From positions 372,001 through 436,000 of the forward strand of contig NZ_SIXI01000003.1 in NCBI RefSeq assembly GCF_004310865.1: a stretch of DNA of 64,000 nt. The letters are read 5' to 3'. Positions within the stretch are counted from its first letter, which is position 1, and the number at the start of each line of letters is the position of its first letter. Both the position numbers and the translations under genes were made by a program. The notes under the pieces are model-generated. The model did not search any database. It was not told the origin of the DNA and worked only from the letters and a program-made list of their open reading frames with translations. The DNA is from Aquabacterium lacunae. Its GTDB lineage: Bacteria; Pseudomonadota; Gammaproteobacteria; Burkholderiales; Burkholderiaceae_C. Of the stretch, positions 1 to 8,558 are shown one piece after another.

Positions 1-308
1 GCTCGACCGGCCTGCTGGACCCCGCCTCGGGCACGGTCACCGACGTGTCGTTCAACACCTTCGGCAACCCCAAGGCCGGTGACTTCCTCGCCGCCACCTT
101 GAACTTCACGGCCGTGGGCGCGGGCACCTCGCGTGTGCAGCTGTCGCCCAGCACGCCTTATGTGTTCGCCGATGTGGACGTGAACCAGGTGAACCCCAGC
201 TTCGGCTCGGCCACCGTGAACGTGAGTGCGGTGCCAGAGCCGGCCAGCCTGGCCCTGCTGCTGGCTGGCGTGGGCATCGTCATGGCTGCGCGCCGTACTC
301 GCGCCTGA
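1..308 (+). CDS. PEP-CTERM sorting domain protein (5' truncated)
   Basis: Only the last ~100 residues are in the window; the frame is open from base 3, so the start lies upstream. The end has the PEP-CTERM layout: a Val-Pro-Glu-Pro motif, a hydrophobic stretch of about 16 residues (LALLLAGVGIVMAA) and a short basic tail (RRTRA). In exosortase-bearing bacteria this tail directs export and processing by EpsH/XrtA-type exosortases, usually for surface or biofilm-matrix proteins. The visible upstream part is Ser/Thr/Val-rich, as expected for a secreted beta-rich domain, and has no recognisable enzyme motif. The tripartite tail makes the family call firm; the specific role is unknown. Confidence 0.85.
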   Translation, partial: STGLLDPASGTVTDVSFNTFGNPKAGDFLAATLNFTAVGAGTSRVQLSPSTPYVFADVDVNQVNPSFGSATVNVSAVPEPASLALLLAGVGIVMAARRTRA

Positions 309-314
309 GGCCAA

Positions 315-348
315 GGGCCAGCACCGGGCATCAACCCTGTGCTGGCCC
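315..348 (+). terminator. terminator-like hairpin after the PEP-CTERM gene
   Basis: Perfect 10-bp inverted repeat GGGCCAGCAC / GTGCTGGCCC with a 14-nt loop, seven bases after the stop codon. No U-tract follows, so intrinsic termination is uncertain; it may instead protect the mRNA 3' end. Confidence 0.45.
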
Positions 349-400
349 ACTGCATGGGTGGATAAACTTGGCGCGTTCAACGCAAACAGGAAGGAACACC

Positions 401-2350
401 ATGCGCCACCACACGGTGCCGGCTTTGGCCGGCTTTTTTGTGCTCGCCACCTGGAGCATCACGACCCAGGCCGCCAACCCACCTGACCCAGGCAACCCCA
501 GCCTTTACAGCCCACAGATCTACGTGGACAACACGGCCTCCACGGCGTGTGTGTCCACCGCACCAGGGGCCTGTGGCTCAGCGGCAAAGCCGTTCACGAG
601 TTTGCCTGCCGCATTGGCCGTGCTCAAGCCTGGCGCGGAGCTGATCATCGCGGGCAATGGCAAGCCCTACCGTGGCACGGTCGATGGCAAGCTGCCCGCC
701 AGCGGAACGCTGGCCCGCTCGGTGATGGCATTGGGCGCCCTGAGCGAAGGCCCCAATCAGCGACACACCCTGGTGCGCAAATGGGCCGGCACCGGCAACC
801 CGACAATCAGGGGCAGTCTGGTGGTCGACACCAACTGGAGCCGCATGCTGACAAAGGGCTATGTGTACAAGCGCACCTGGTCTGCCGTCAGCAGCGCCTG
901 GCCCACAGACCCTGTCAGCGGGCAGCCCCATGTGCTGGAGCCCCAGCAGGTCTTCCACGGAACCACTTCGCTGCAGCAAGTGGGGGGCAAGGTGTTCCGC
1001 ACTTACAGCTTCCCGTCACCCGTGGGCAGTGACTACGCCGCGATCGAACAGGAGCTGGGGGGCAAAACCTTGTGGCCAGGGCGAATCACCCCCGTCACAA
1101 CCACACCCTGGACGGCACTGGCGGTGAATCAGTTTTACCACGACGCCCCCAACAAGACGCTGTATGTGAAGCTGGCGGCGCCGATGGACAAGGGCCTGAT
1201 GGAGGTCAGCGTGTACCAGCACGTGCTGATGGGTGCAGAGTACCCACGGAACATCGACAACGTCACCGTGCGCGATCTGGTCGTCGAGCGCAACAGCGCC
1301 ACCTCGTTCACTCGCGGCGCGGCCGTTCAGCTGATGGGGCGCAACATCCGTCTGGAAAATCTGATCGTGCGAGAAGCCGATGCCACCTGCGTGAGCCTGG
1401 TGGGCATGGACAACGCTGTGACCCAATCCACGCTGGAGCGGTGTGGGCAGTCCGGGCTGGCCGGCCACGGGGCTCGCATCACGGTCAGCAACAACATCGT
1501 GCGCTACAACAACACCCGTGGCTTCGAAACCGACTGGGAAGCCGGCGGCATCAAGTTCATCGGCGGCAAGGAACTGCAGGCTGCGCAAGCTTCGCTGTCA
1601 TTGCCCAACCCCTTGCCTGCGATCGAAGGCATGGACCAGGGTACCTTCAGCCGCAACCGCGTCTACAACAACCAGGGGCATGGCATCTGGCTGGACACCC
1701 ACAACGACGACAACGTGGTGGATGGCAACGTGGTGGCCTACAACCTGATCGGCCTGTTCCTGGAAATCAACGCACGCAATCTGGTGCAGAACAACCAGGT
1801 GTTCGGCAACCGGGGCCAAGGCATGCAGGTCAAAGAATCTGACAGCCGCATCCTGAACAACTGGGTGATCGGCAACAGCGGCTTCGGCATCGTCACACCG
1901 CATGATTCACGCACGATCCTGCCGACCGACACCACCTTTGCACCGTACCGCAACACCTTCAGTGGCAATCGACTGGCCTGGAACAACACGGGCACAGGTG
2001 CCCAGGAACTGGCCATGTCACTGGTGGTCGACCCTGCGCAACCCGTGGTGAACAGCCTGACCGTTTCGGGCAACCAGTACTGTGCCCGCTTCACTCAGAA
2101 CGCCCTGAAAAAGCTGGTGCCTGGAGACACCGTCCTGGCAACGTCCAAGCCTGCGTACACCCTGGCCGAATGGAACACACAACTGGCTCAGTTCGGCACA
2201 GGACCTGACCGCAGCGAAGTGGCGAACTACGCGTTTCCCACCACGCTGTCGGCCGACATGGCCGCGCGCAGCGAATCGCTGGTGCTGACCGCGTTCACTG
2301 GCAACGTGTTGAGCAGCAGTCAGCAGGCAGCCTGTCAGTTCAGCATGTGA
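401..2350 (+). CDS. secreted right-handed parallel beta-helix protein
   Basis: 649-residue exported protein. The ATG at 401 is preferred over an upstream TTG because AGGAAGGA lies just before it and the product then starts with a clean signal peptide (MRHHTVPALAGFF..., cleavage near TTQAA). From about residue 300 the sequence is rich in short Asn/Val/Gly repeats such as NNIVRYNN, NRVYNNQGHGIWL and DGNVVAYN, the pattern of pectate-lyase-like beta-helix coils (PbH1/NosD type). The N-terminal part (YVDNTASTACVSTAPG, then a Leu/Ala-rich segment) matches the cap region of such proteins. These folds occur in polysaccharide lyases, epimerases and adhesins; no catalytic set can be assigned by eye, so the substrate is unknown. 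It follows a PEP-CTERM gene, consistent with a surface or matrix role, but the hairpin between them suggests separate transcription. Confidence 0.8.
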   Translation: MRHHTVPALAGFFVLATWSITTQAANPPDPGNPSLYSPQIYVDNTASTACVSTAPGACGSAAKPFTSLPAALAVLKPGAELIIAGNGKPYRGTVDGKLPASGTLARSVMALGALSEGPNQRHTLVRKWAGTGNPTIRGSLVVDTNWSRMLTKGYVYKRTWSAVSSAWPTDPVSGQPHVLEPQQVFHGTTSLQQVGGKVFRTYSFPSPVGSDYAAIEQELGGKTLWPGRITPVTTTPWTALAVNQFYHDAPNKTLYVKLAAPMDKGLMEVSVYQHVLMGAEYPRNIDNVTVRDLVVERNSATSFTRGAAVQLMGRNIRLENLIVREADATCVSLVGMDNAVTQSTLERCGQSGLAGHGARITVSNNIVRYNNTRGFETDWEAGGIKFIGGKELQAAQASLSLPNPLPAIEGMDQGTFSRNRVYNNQGHGIWLDTHNDDNVVDGNVVAYNLIGLFLEINARNLVQNNQVFGNRGQGMQVKESDSRILNNWVIGNSGFGIVTPHDSRTILPTDTTFAPYRNTFSGNRLAWNNTGTGAQELAMSLVVDPAQPVVNSLTVSGNQYCARFTQNALKKLVPGDTVLATSKPAYTLAEWNTQLAQFGTGPDRSEVANYAFPTTLSADMAARSESLVLTAFTGNVLSSSQQAACQFSM

Positions 2351-2380
2351 CGCGCTCGATGGCCCCATGGGTGTCAGGTG

Positions 2381-4204
2381 TCATCCCTCGTGCTGCTGCA
2401 TGCGCCACATCTGGGCATAACGCCCGTTGGCGTTCAGCAGCTGGGCATGGGTGCCGCGCTCGATGATCTGCCCGGCGTCCATCACCAGGATCTCGTGCGC
2501 CTGCACGATGGTGGACAGCCGGTGCGCGATCACCAGCACCGTCTTGCCTTGGGCAACCGCCGCCAGCTCGGCCTGGATGGCCCGTTCGTTGGCCGAATCG
2601 AGGGCCGAGGTGGCCTCGTCGAACACCAGGATCGGCGGGTTCTTGAGCAGCGTGCGCGCGATGGCCACGCGCTGCTTTTCACCGCCTGAGAGCTTCAACC
2701 CGCGCTCGCCCACCATGGTCTCATAGCCCTTGGGCGTGGCCGCGATGAACTCATGAATGCGGGCCGACCTGGCCGCCTGCTCCACCTCTTCGCGCGAAGC
2801 GCCGGTGCGCCCGTAAGCGATGTTGTAGGCCACCGTGTCGTTGAACAGCACTGTGTCCTGGGGCACGATGCCGATGTGGCGGCGCAGGCTGTCCTGCGTG
2901 AGGTGGCGCACGTCGTGCCCGTTCACCGTGATGCGGCCCTGCTGCACGTCATAAAAGCGGTACAGCAGGCGCGCCAGGGTCGATTTGCCCGAACCCGAGG
3001 CCCCTACCACGGCCACGGTCTGCCCCGCCGGGATCTCGAAGCTCACGCCCTGCAAGATGGGCCGGCTGGGGTCGTACGCGAACACCACGTTCTCGAAACG
3101 CACCGCCGGTGGCGCCTTCACCATCAGGGGCCTGGCGTCGGGCTCGTCGGCCACCTCGCGGTCGCGCTCCATCAGGGTGAACATCTTGTCGAGGTCGGTC
3201 AGCGACTGCTTGATCTCTCGGTAGATCACCCCCAGGAAGTTCAGCGGGATGTACAGCTGGATCATGAAGGCGTTGACCATGACCAGGTCACCCACGCTCA
3301 GGCGTCCCTCGACCACGCCCTGCGTGGCGCGCCACAGCATCAGGATCAGGCCCACGGCAATGATGCATTGCTGGCCCGTGTTCAGCACCGACAGGCTCTG
3401 CTGGGTTTTCACGGCCATCTGGCGCAGGCGCTCCAGGCTCTCGTCGTAGCGGCGGGCTTCGAAGTCTTCGTTGTTGAAGTACTTCACCGTCTCGTAGTTC
3501 AGCAGCGAATCGATGGCCCGCGTGTGGGCCTTCGAATCCAGCTCGTTCTGCGCCTTGCGAAAGCGCGTGCGCCAGCTGGTCACCGTGACCGTGAAGGCCA
3601 CGTAGCTGACCAGTGCGCCCAGCGTGATCCACACGAACACCATGTCGAACTTGGTGCCCAGCAGGGTCAGCACCAGGGCCACTTCGATCAGCGTGGGCAC
3701 GATGCTGTAGAGCGAGTAGGAAATCAGCGAATGCACGGCCCGCGTGCCGCGCTCGATGTCGCGGGTCATGCCGCCGGTCTGGCGCTCCAGGTGAAAGCGC
3801 AGGCTCAGCGCGTGCAGGTGCGCAAACACCTGCAGCGAGATGCGCCGCGCAGCACCCTCGGTGGCCTTGGCGAACACCAGCTCGCGCAGCTCGGTGAACA
3901 GGGAGGTGCTCAGGCGCAGCAGGCCGTAGGCCAGCAGCAGGCCCACCGGCACCACCATGAGGGCCGCAGGGGCCGAAGCATTGGGGGCCAGCCGGTCCAC
4001 CAGCTCTTTGAGCAGCACCGGCACGCCCACGTTGGCCACCTTGGCCGCCACCATGAAGGCCAGGGCCAGCAGCACACGCCCCCGGTAAGCCCACAGGTAG
4101 GGCCACAGGCGGGCCAGGGTGTCCCGGTCGGAGCGGGCCGCGCTGGCCGGGGCCGAGCCTGGCGTGGGGCTTTCTGTGACAGGCGACTGTGCAAAACGGC
4201 GCAT
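2381..4204 (-). CDS. Atm1/HMT-type ABC exporter (fused permease-ATPase)
   Basis: 607-residue half-transporter with an N-terminal six-helix membrane domain (roughly residues 35-330) and a C-terminal nucleotide-binding domain. Visible motifs are Walker A GASGSGKST (~400), Q-loop region IVPQD, signature LSGGEKQR, Walker B ILVFDEATSALD (~525) and the H-loop IAHRLST. The permease segment NYETVKYFNNEDFE is typical of Atm1/HMT1/AtmA exporters, which move glutathione-linked sulfur or metal compounds across the inner membrane as homodimers. The start at 4204 (MRRFAQ) is chosen because the longer frame would run antisense through the neighbouring thioesterase gene. The gene is convergent with the beta-helix gene and divergent from the thioesterase, with 76 bp between the starts. 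Substrate is not shown by the sequence. Confidence 0.88.
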   Translation of the reverse strand: MRRFAQSPVTESPTPGSAPASAARSDRDTLARLWPYLWAYRGRVLLALAFMVAAKVANVGVPVLLKELVDRLAPNASAPAALMVVPVGLLLAYGLLRLSTSLFTELRELVFAKATEGAARRISLQVFAHLHALSLRFHLERQTGGMTRDIERGTRAVHSLISYSLYSIVPTLIEVALVLTLLGTKFDMVFVWITLGALVSYVAFTVTVTSWRTRFRKAQNELDSKAHTRAIDSLLNYETVKYFNNEDFEARRYDESLERLRQMAVKTQQSLSVLNTGQQCIIAVGLILMLWRATQGVVEGRLSVGDLVMVNAFMIQLYIPLNFLGVIYREIKQSLTDLDKMFTLMERDREVADEPDARPLMVKAPPAVRFENVVFAYDPSRPILQGVSFEIPAGQTVAVVGASGSGKSTLARLLYRFYDVQQGRITVNGHDVRHLTQDSLRRHIGIVPQDTVLFNDTVAYNIAYGRTGASREEVEQAARSARIHEFIAATPKGYETMVGERGLKLSGGEKQRVAIARTLLKNPPILVFDEATSALDSANERAIQAELAAVAQGKTVLVIAHRLSTIVQAHEILVMDAGQIIERGTHAQLLNANGRYAQMWRMQQHEG

Positions 4205-4280
4205 GGGCGGACAATTCTGGTCTTGTGTTTGTGCCCAGATTGTCGATGCTCTGCGAAAGCCTTGCTTCGGCACCTCCCAG

Positions 4281-4706
4281 ATGACCGCTCCCACCTCGCG
4301 CACCGCCACCCTGCTCACCCCGCCCGACCTCCACCCTGGCATGGAGCTGGTCATGCGCGTGATGCCCATGCCCAAAGACGCCAATGGCAATGGCGACATC
4401 TTTGGTGGCTGGATCATGTCGCACGTGGACCTGGCTGGCTGCGTGATCCCGGCCCGCATCGCGCGGGGCAAGATCGCCACCGTGGCCGTCAACGAATTCG
4501 TGTTCCGCTCGGCGGTGTCGGTGGGTGACCTGCTGTCGTTCTACGCCCGCGTGGACAAGGTCGGCCGCACCTCGATCACCATGCACGTGGAGGTGTGGGC
4601 CGAGCGCCGTCCCTCTGATCCGCTGCTGGTCAAGGTCACCGAGGCCCGAGTCACCTACGTGGCCATCGACCACGAAGGCCAGCCGCGCCCCATCCCGAAG
4701 GACTGA
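4281..4706 (+). CDS. acyl-CoA thioesterase, YciA/BACH-like hotdog family
   Basis: 141 residues, the usual length of single-hotdog acyl-CoA hydrolases. The conserved block NGDIFGGWIMSHVDLAG holds the catalytic region (Asn-Gly-x-Ile-Phe-Gly-Gly and the following Asp), followed by TVAVNEFVFRSAVSVGDLLSFYARVDKVGRTSITMHVEV arranged as in YciA. It hydrolyses acyl-CoA to free acid plus CoA in the cytosol, trimming acyl-CoA pools. The start at 4281 gives MTAPTSRT, just before the conserved fold; an upstream in-frame ATG would overlap the divergent ABC gene. A stem-loop follows the stop. Chain-length preference cannot be read from the sequence. Confidence 0.9.
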   Translation: MTAPTSRTATLLTPPDLHPGMELVMRVMPMPKDANGNGDIFGGWIMSHVDLAGCVIPARIARGKIATVAVNEFVFRSAVSVGDLLSFYARVDKVGRTSITMHVEVWAERRPSDPLLVKVTEARVTYVAIDHEGQPRPIPKD

Positions 4707-4710
4707 GCCC

Positions 4711-4746
4711 GCCCGACAGGCTGCCACCGGGCTGTCGGGCCTTTGT
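4711..4746 (+). terminator. Rho-independent terminator of the thioesterase gene
   Basis: Nine-bp perfect stem GCCCGACAG / CTGTCGGGC with a 12-nt loop, followed by CTTTGTT. It begins five bases after the stop codon. Confidence 0.75.
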
Positions 4747-4804
4747 TGAAGGGCCTTGCGCCACCGCAGCCGCACCCCGGGCCATTTGTGCGACCATCGC
4801 CGTC

Positions 4805-5539
4805 ATGCAGATCGTCCAGCCCACCGCCCCCCTCGATTTGCCCGACCGCCTGCGCAGCCACGGTTGGGCCCTGATGACCCCTGAACAGCTGGCCGACTGG
4901 CTGGGCGCGACCGAATCCGACTTCCAGCGCCTGCACGACAGCTGGAACCGGCTGGAGCCGGACACCCACCTGAAAGACGGCGGACGCTACCGCAAGCGCC
5001 GCCACAGCTGCTACACGCTCGACATCGACGGTGAAGCCCTCACGCAGGTGGAACACCGCGCCCACTGGCAGCCGGTGGAATACAACGCGCTGCATGGCGG
5101 CATCGAGCGCTGGTTCGAACCCATCGAACCCGCCATCGCCCGCCACCCGGTGTGGCGCGCTTTGCTGACGCAGCTGGGGGTGGTGCTGGCGCGCACGCTG
5201 CCCGCCGAGACCTGGTCCATCGAAGCGCACCAGTTCCGCGTGGACACCGAAGGCGGCATCGGCCGCCCCACGCCCGAAGGCGCGCACCGCGACGGCGTCG
5301 ATTTCGTGGCCGTGTTGCTGCTCGAGCGCCACGGCATCAAGGGCGGTGAAACGCGCGTGTTCGAGGCCGACGGCCCGCACGGCGTGCGCTTCACACTGCA
5401 AAAGCCCTGGAGCCTGCTGCTGCTCGACGACGTGCGCGTGATCCACGAAAGCACGCCGATCCAGCCCCTGCAAGGCTACGGCTGGCGCGACACCCTGGTG
5501 CTGACCTTCCGCCGCAACGGCTTCCAGGGGCCGGGCTGA
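4805..5539 (+). CDS. 2-oxoglutarate/Fe(II)-dependent dioxygenase family protein
   Basis: 244-residue protein of the small bacterial 2OG-Fe dioxygenase family that includes amino-acid hydroxylases of the isoleucine dioxygenase type. A facial-triad layout is visible: H161-x-D163 in AHRDGVDFV, a distal His214 in VIHES, and a downstream Arg in RDTLVLTFRR placed to bind the 2OG carboxylate. Such enzymes couple decarboxylation of 2-oxoglutarate to hydroxylation of a small substrate, often a free amino acid; the substrate here is unknown. The gene is monocistronic, follows the thioesterase terminator and is convergent with the binding-protein gene, six bases apart. No strong ribosome binding site is seen before the ATG. 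Confidence 0.8.
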   Translation: MQIVQPTAPLDLPDRLRSHGWALMTPEQLADWLGATESDFQRLHDSWNRLEPDTHLKDGGRYRKRRHSCYTLDIDGEALTQVEHRAHWQPVEYNALHGGIERWFEPIEPAIARHPVWRALLTQLGVVLARTLPAETWSIEAHQFRVDTEGGIGRPTPEGAHRDGVDFVAVLLLERHGIKGGETRVFEADGPHGVRFTLQKPWSLLLLDDVRVIHESTPIQPLQGYGWRDTLVLTFRRNGFQGPG

Positions 5540-5544
5540 TCCCG

Positions 5545-6678
5545 TCAGTGCACCAGTCGGCCGTCGCGGTCGATGGTGACCAGGTCCACGTACTGGCTGC
5601 CCTGGTGGTCACCGGGGCTGTAGCGCACCTTCACGTCGCCCACTTCCACCCCGTTGGACAGGCCTTGCTCGAAGCCCTGCACCAGGCCCTCGCGGGTCAG
5701 TGAAGGCGCGCGCTTGAGGGCCTCCACCAGCACCGCAGCCGAGAAATAGCCCTCGTAGCTGCGGTAGTTGTAAGGCTGCCTGGCCCGGTCCATGGCCGCC
5801 CGGTAGTCTTTCACCAGCGGGTTGATGCCCCGGTGCGGGTCGGGGGTGATCTGGGTGAACGGGTTGCCCGCCACCACCGGCGCGCCCAGCTTTTTGAACT
5901 GGGCATACATGTCGGAGATCGAGGTCTGGTAGATGGTCGGGCGAGGCCGCGACTGCGCCACCGCCTGCTCGCTGATCGAACGCACAAAGCTTTCGCACGA
6001 GGTGGGGTTGCACAAGGCGATCACAGCGTTGGGCTCGCTTTCCAGCACCTTGGAGGCCTCGGTCTTGAGGTCTTTCTGCGTGCGCGGGAAGCGCACCGTG
6101 CTGACCAGGCGCGTGTTGCGATAACGCTCACGCAGCGACTTGTCGATGAAGGCGAACAGCGGGTTGCCGAACTTGTCGTCCTGCACCAGCACGGCCAGGC
6201 GCGAAGGCACGAAGGAGATGTGCTCCAGCATGGCCTTGACCTCGTCACGGTAGCCGGCGCGCACCGGGAAGGTGTAGCGCGACTCACGCATGGAATCAGC
6301 CCCCGTGATGGGCCCGACCAGGGGCGTGCGCGTGGCCTCGGCCACCTTGATCACAGCCTCTGAGGGGTCGGTGCCGCGCGAACCGAACAGTGCGATCACG
6401 TTCGACTGCGACACCAGGGCCTTGGCGTTTTCTTCGGCCTTGGCCGCCTGAAAGGCATCGTCACGCGAGATCAAGGTGATCGGACGCCCTTTGACGCCGC
6501 CCTTGGCATTGACGTGGTTGAAGTACGCCAGCACGCCCAGGTTGAAGTCTTTCATCTGCTGGCCGGCCACCGACGAGAAGTCGGCGGTCTGGCCAATCAG
6601 GATCTCTTCAGCCGACTGGGCTTGCCCGACCGACACGGCCAGGGCCAGGAACAAGGCAACACGGGAGAGGTGCGACAT
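5545..6678 (-). CDS. ABC transporter substrate-binding protein, Peripla_BP_6 (branched-chain amino acid type)
   Basis: 377 residues with a signal peptide (MSHLSRVALFLALAVSVGQAQSA). The mature protein has the LivJ/HAAT-type features: EILIGQTADFSS at the N terminus, FNHVNAKGGVKGRPITL, the hinge region FGSRGTDPSEAV and a late NYRSYEGYFSAAVLVEAL. Such proteins bind amino acids, amides or aromatic acids in the periplasm and deliver them to a LivHMGF-type permease. No permease or ATPase is nearby, so this is an orphan receptor, a common situation in Burkholderiales. It lies 15 bp downstream of the TauE/SafE gene on the same strand and is probably cotranscribed with it. Ligand unknown. Confidence 0.85.
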   Translation of the reverse strand: MSHLSRVALFLALAVSVGQAQSAEEILIGQTADFSSVAGQQMKDFNLGVLAYFNHVNAKGGVKGRPITLISRDDAFQAAKAEENAKALVSQSNVIALFGSRGTDPSEAVIKVAEATRTPLVGPITGADSMRESRYTFPVRAGYRDEVKAMLEHISFVPSRLAVLVQDDKFGNPLFAFIDKSLRERYRNTRLVSTVRFPRTQKDLKTEASKVLESEPNAVIALCNPTSCESFVRSISEQAVAQSRPRPTIYQTSISDMYAQFKKLGAPVVAGNPFTQITPDPHRGINPLVKDYRAAMDRARQPYNYRSYEGYFSAAVLVEALKRAPSLTREGLVQGFEQGLSNGVEVGDVKVRYSPGDHQGSQYVDLVTIDRDGRLVH

Positions 6679-6693
6679 GGACTGCGTGGTGCG

Positions 6694-7494
6694 TCACGAC
6701 CACAGCAGCCTCCCTGCCGAGATCATCAACGCAAAAATGAGGATCTGACGCAGCGTCTTCGTGGGCAGGCGGGTCGACCAGCGGACCCCCAGCGGCGCTG
6801 CAGCGGTTCCCGCCACAATCAGGACCACCATGCCGAGGGTCGAGATCGGTCCAGCCTCGTGGGCCGATTCGGGGTGCTGAAACAGCACCAGGGAGGCCAG
6901 ATACCCAAGTACGGACAAGGCCCCGACGGTCAGACCGGTGAGGTTGGCCGTGGCTATCGCATCCCGAAAACGAGAGCCTGCACCATACACGAAGTAAGCA
7001 ATCGTGTAGGTGCCGCCACCCACCCCGATCAAGGTGGATACCCCCCCGATCAGGCCCCCGAAAGAAGCATCGACCACCGGGCGATGGCGCTCGGGTTGCA
7101 GGGCCCGTGCGGCATCATCAGCCATCGGCCAGAGCATCACTGCCGCCAGGCACAACTGCAGCACCGCCACCATGGCCGGCTGCACCACGTCCTTGACTTC
7201 GCTGGCCGCCAGAGCGATCACCGGCGTGATCAGCACCGCCCCCAGCATGAACCAGCGAGAGCCCCGCAGCAGGGCCCGCCGTTCATCAGGGCTGCGCATG
7301 CGGATCTGCTTGCTGGCCGCCCCGATCGAGTTGAACAACACGGCAAACCATGAGACCACAATCGCCGTGTGGAGAGCCGAAGGCCCGTACATCCAGGTCA
7401 GGGCGGGCACCACCACGATGCCCCCGGCAAGACCCACCAAACCGGCAATCACGCCGGAGACACCACCCACCAAGGCCAGCAACAGCAGATCCAT
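6694..7494 (-). CDS. TauE/SafE family membrane permease (sulfite/organosulfonate exporter-like)
   Basis: 266 residues, strongly hydrophobic, with seven to eight predicted membrane helices and the family's two related halves. The first helix is MDLLLLALVGGVSGVIAGLVGLAGGIVVVPAL; the second half repeats a related Gly-rich motif (GGLIGGVSTLIGVGGGTYTI). The start is supported by GGGAGG a few bases upstream. TauE/SafE proteins export sulfite, sulfoacetate or related anions or import small organic acids; specificity cannot be assigned. The gene is followed after 15 bp by a periplasmic binding protein gene, so the two may act on related solutes, though that is inference from position only. Confidence 0.85.
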   Translation of the reverse strand: MDLLLLALVGGVSGVIAGLVGLAGGIVVVPALTWMYGPSALHTAIVVSWFAVLFNSIGAASKQIRMRSPDERRALLRGSRWFMLGAVLITPVIALAASEVKDVVQPAMVAVLQLCLAAVMLWPMADDAARALQPERHRPVVDASFGGLIGGVSTLIGVGGGTYTIAYFVYGAGSRFRDAIATANLTGLTVGALSVLGYLASLVLFQHPESAHEAGPISTLGMVVLIVAGTAAAPLGVRWSTRLPTKTLRQILIFALMISAGRLLWS

Positions 7495-7540
7495 TTGATC
7501 CTCCCGGTTGACGGGGAGTCCGGCTCTGGCCTGTCCGAAG

Positions 7541-7567
7541 CCCCCCCTTTATTTGAGGGGGATTTTT
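7541..7567 (+). terminator. orphan terminator-like hairpin
   Basis: CCCCCT / AGGGGG stem with an AT-rich 7-nt loop, followed by ATTTTTG. It points along the + strand, where no gene ends; both flanking genes are on the minus strand. Between it and the enoyl-CoA hydratase stop there is also an inverted repeat, CAGTTG-CAAC-CAACTG, at 7614-7629. Confidence 0.4.
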
Positions 7568-7642
7568 GCGAATCGCGCCGAGTTTGTAAGTGACTCGAGG
7601 TGTCAATGGCAACCAGTTGCAACCAACTGAGGCCTGAGCACG

Positions 7643-8422
7643 TCACATCCCGGTGAAGTCCGGCTTGCGCTTGGCCATGAATGCGTCCAGGGCTTCGCGG
7701 CAGGCCGGTGCGCGCAGCATCTGCCCGAACTGGGCGAACTCGGCGTCCATCACCTCTTGCAGGGCCGGTTGGCTGCGCTTCATCAGGGCCTTGGTGGCCA
7801 TCAGCGCACTCAAAGGGCGCGTGGCCAGGCGGGCCGCCAGGGCCTGAACGCCCGCGTGCAGCGCTGGCGGTGGCACCACGCGATTGACCAGGCCCATCTC
7901 CAAGGCCTCGTCGGCATAGAAGGCCTCGCCCATCAACAGCAGTTCCGAGGCACGCTGGCGCCCCACCAGGGCCGGCAGCAGCACGCTGGCGCCGGCCTCG
8001 GGGCACAGCCCCAGGTTCACGAAGGGCAGGCTGAAGGCGGCATTGTCGGCGGCATGCACCAGGTCGCAGTGCAGGAGCAAGGTGGTGCCGATGCCCACGG
8101 CCGGGCCAGCCACGGCAGCCAGCAAAGGTTTGGGGAAGGTGCGCAGCGCTTCCAGGAAGCGGTACACCGGCGCCGGCGGCTCGCTGCCGGGCACGGGCGG
8201 GTGGTCGCGGAAGTCCTGGAGGTCATTGCCGGCAGTGAACACCTGCTCGCTGCCCTGCAGCACCACCACCTTCACGGCCTGGGCCTGGGCCGCCTCGTTC
8301 AACTGGTCGGCCAAGGTCGCGTACATGGCCGCGGTCAGCGCGTTCTTCTTGTCCGGGCGATGGAGCGTGAGGGTCAGCACACCGGCGTCTTCGTGACGCA
8401 GGATCTCGGTCGGGGCATTCAT
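7643..8422 (-). CDS. enoyl-CoA hydratase/isomerase family protein
   Basis: 259 residues of the crotonase fold. The oxyanion-hole segments are TAGNDLQDF and AVAGPAVGIGTTLLLHCDLV; the usual acidic catalytic position falls in NLGLCPEAGASVLLP. The pattern resembles PaaG/ECI-like members that act on cis/trans-2- or 3-enoyl-CoA in beta-oxidation, but the substrate is uncertain. The ATG at 8422 has CAGGAG upstream and starts MNAPTEIL, matching the usual family N terminus; a longer frame adds 25 atypical residues. It sits alone on the minus strand, 148 bp from the TauE/SafE gene. Confidence 0.88.
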   Translation of the reverse strand: MNAPTEILRHEDAGVLTLTLHRPDKKNALTAAMYATLADQLNEAAQAQAVKVVVLQGSEQVFTAGNDLQDFRDHPPVPGSEPPAPVYRFLEALRTFPKPLLAAVAGPAVGIGTTLLLHCDLVHAADNAAFSLPFVNLGLCPEAGASVLLPALVGRQRASELLLMGEAFYADEALEMGLVNRVVPPPALHAGVQALAARLATRPLSALMATKALMKRSQPALQEVMDAEFAQFGQMLRAPACREALDAFMAKRKPDFTGM

Positions 8423-8558
8423 GGCGGGGCTCCTGAACAGCAGTGCCCGCATTAAACCGCAAGGGGTGAGGCGCCACACGCGTTGTGCGTGGGCCACCTC
8501 ACCCCTTTGTCAGGCGCGCGTCAATCGCGCACGCCGGATTCACCTCACCGCGTGGCGG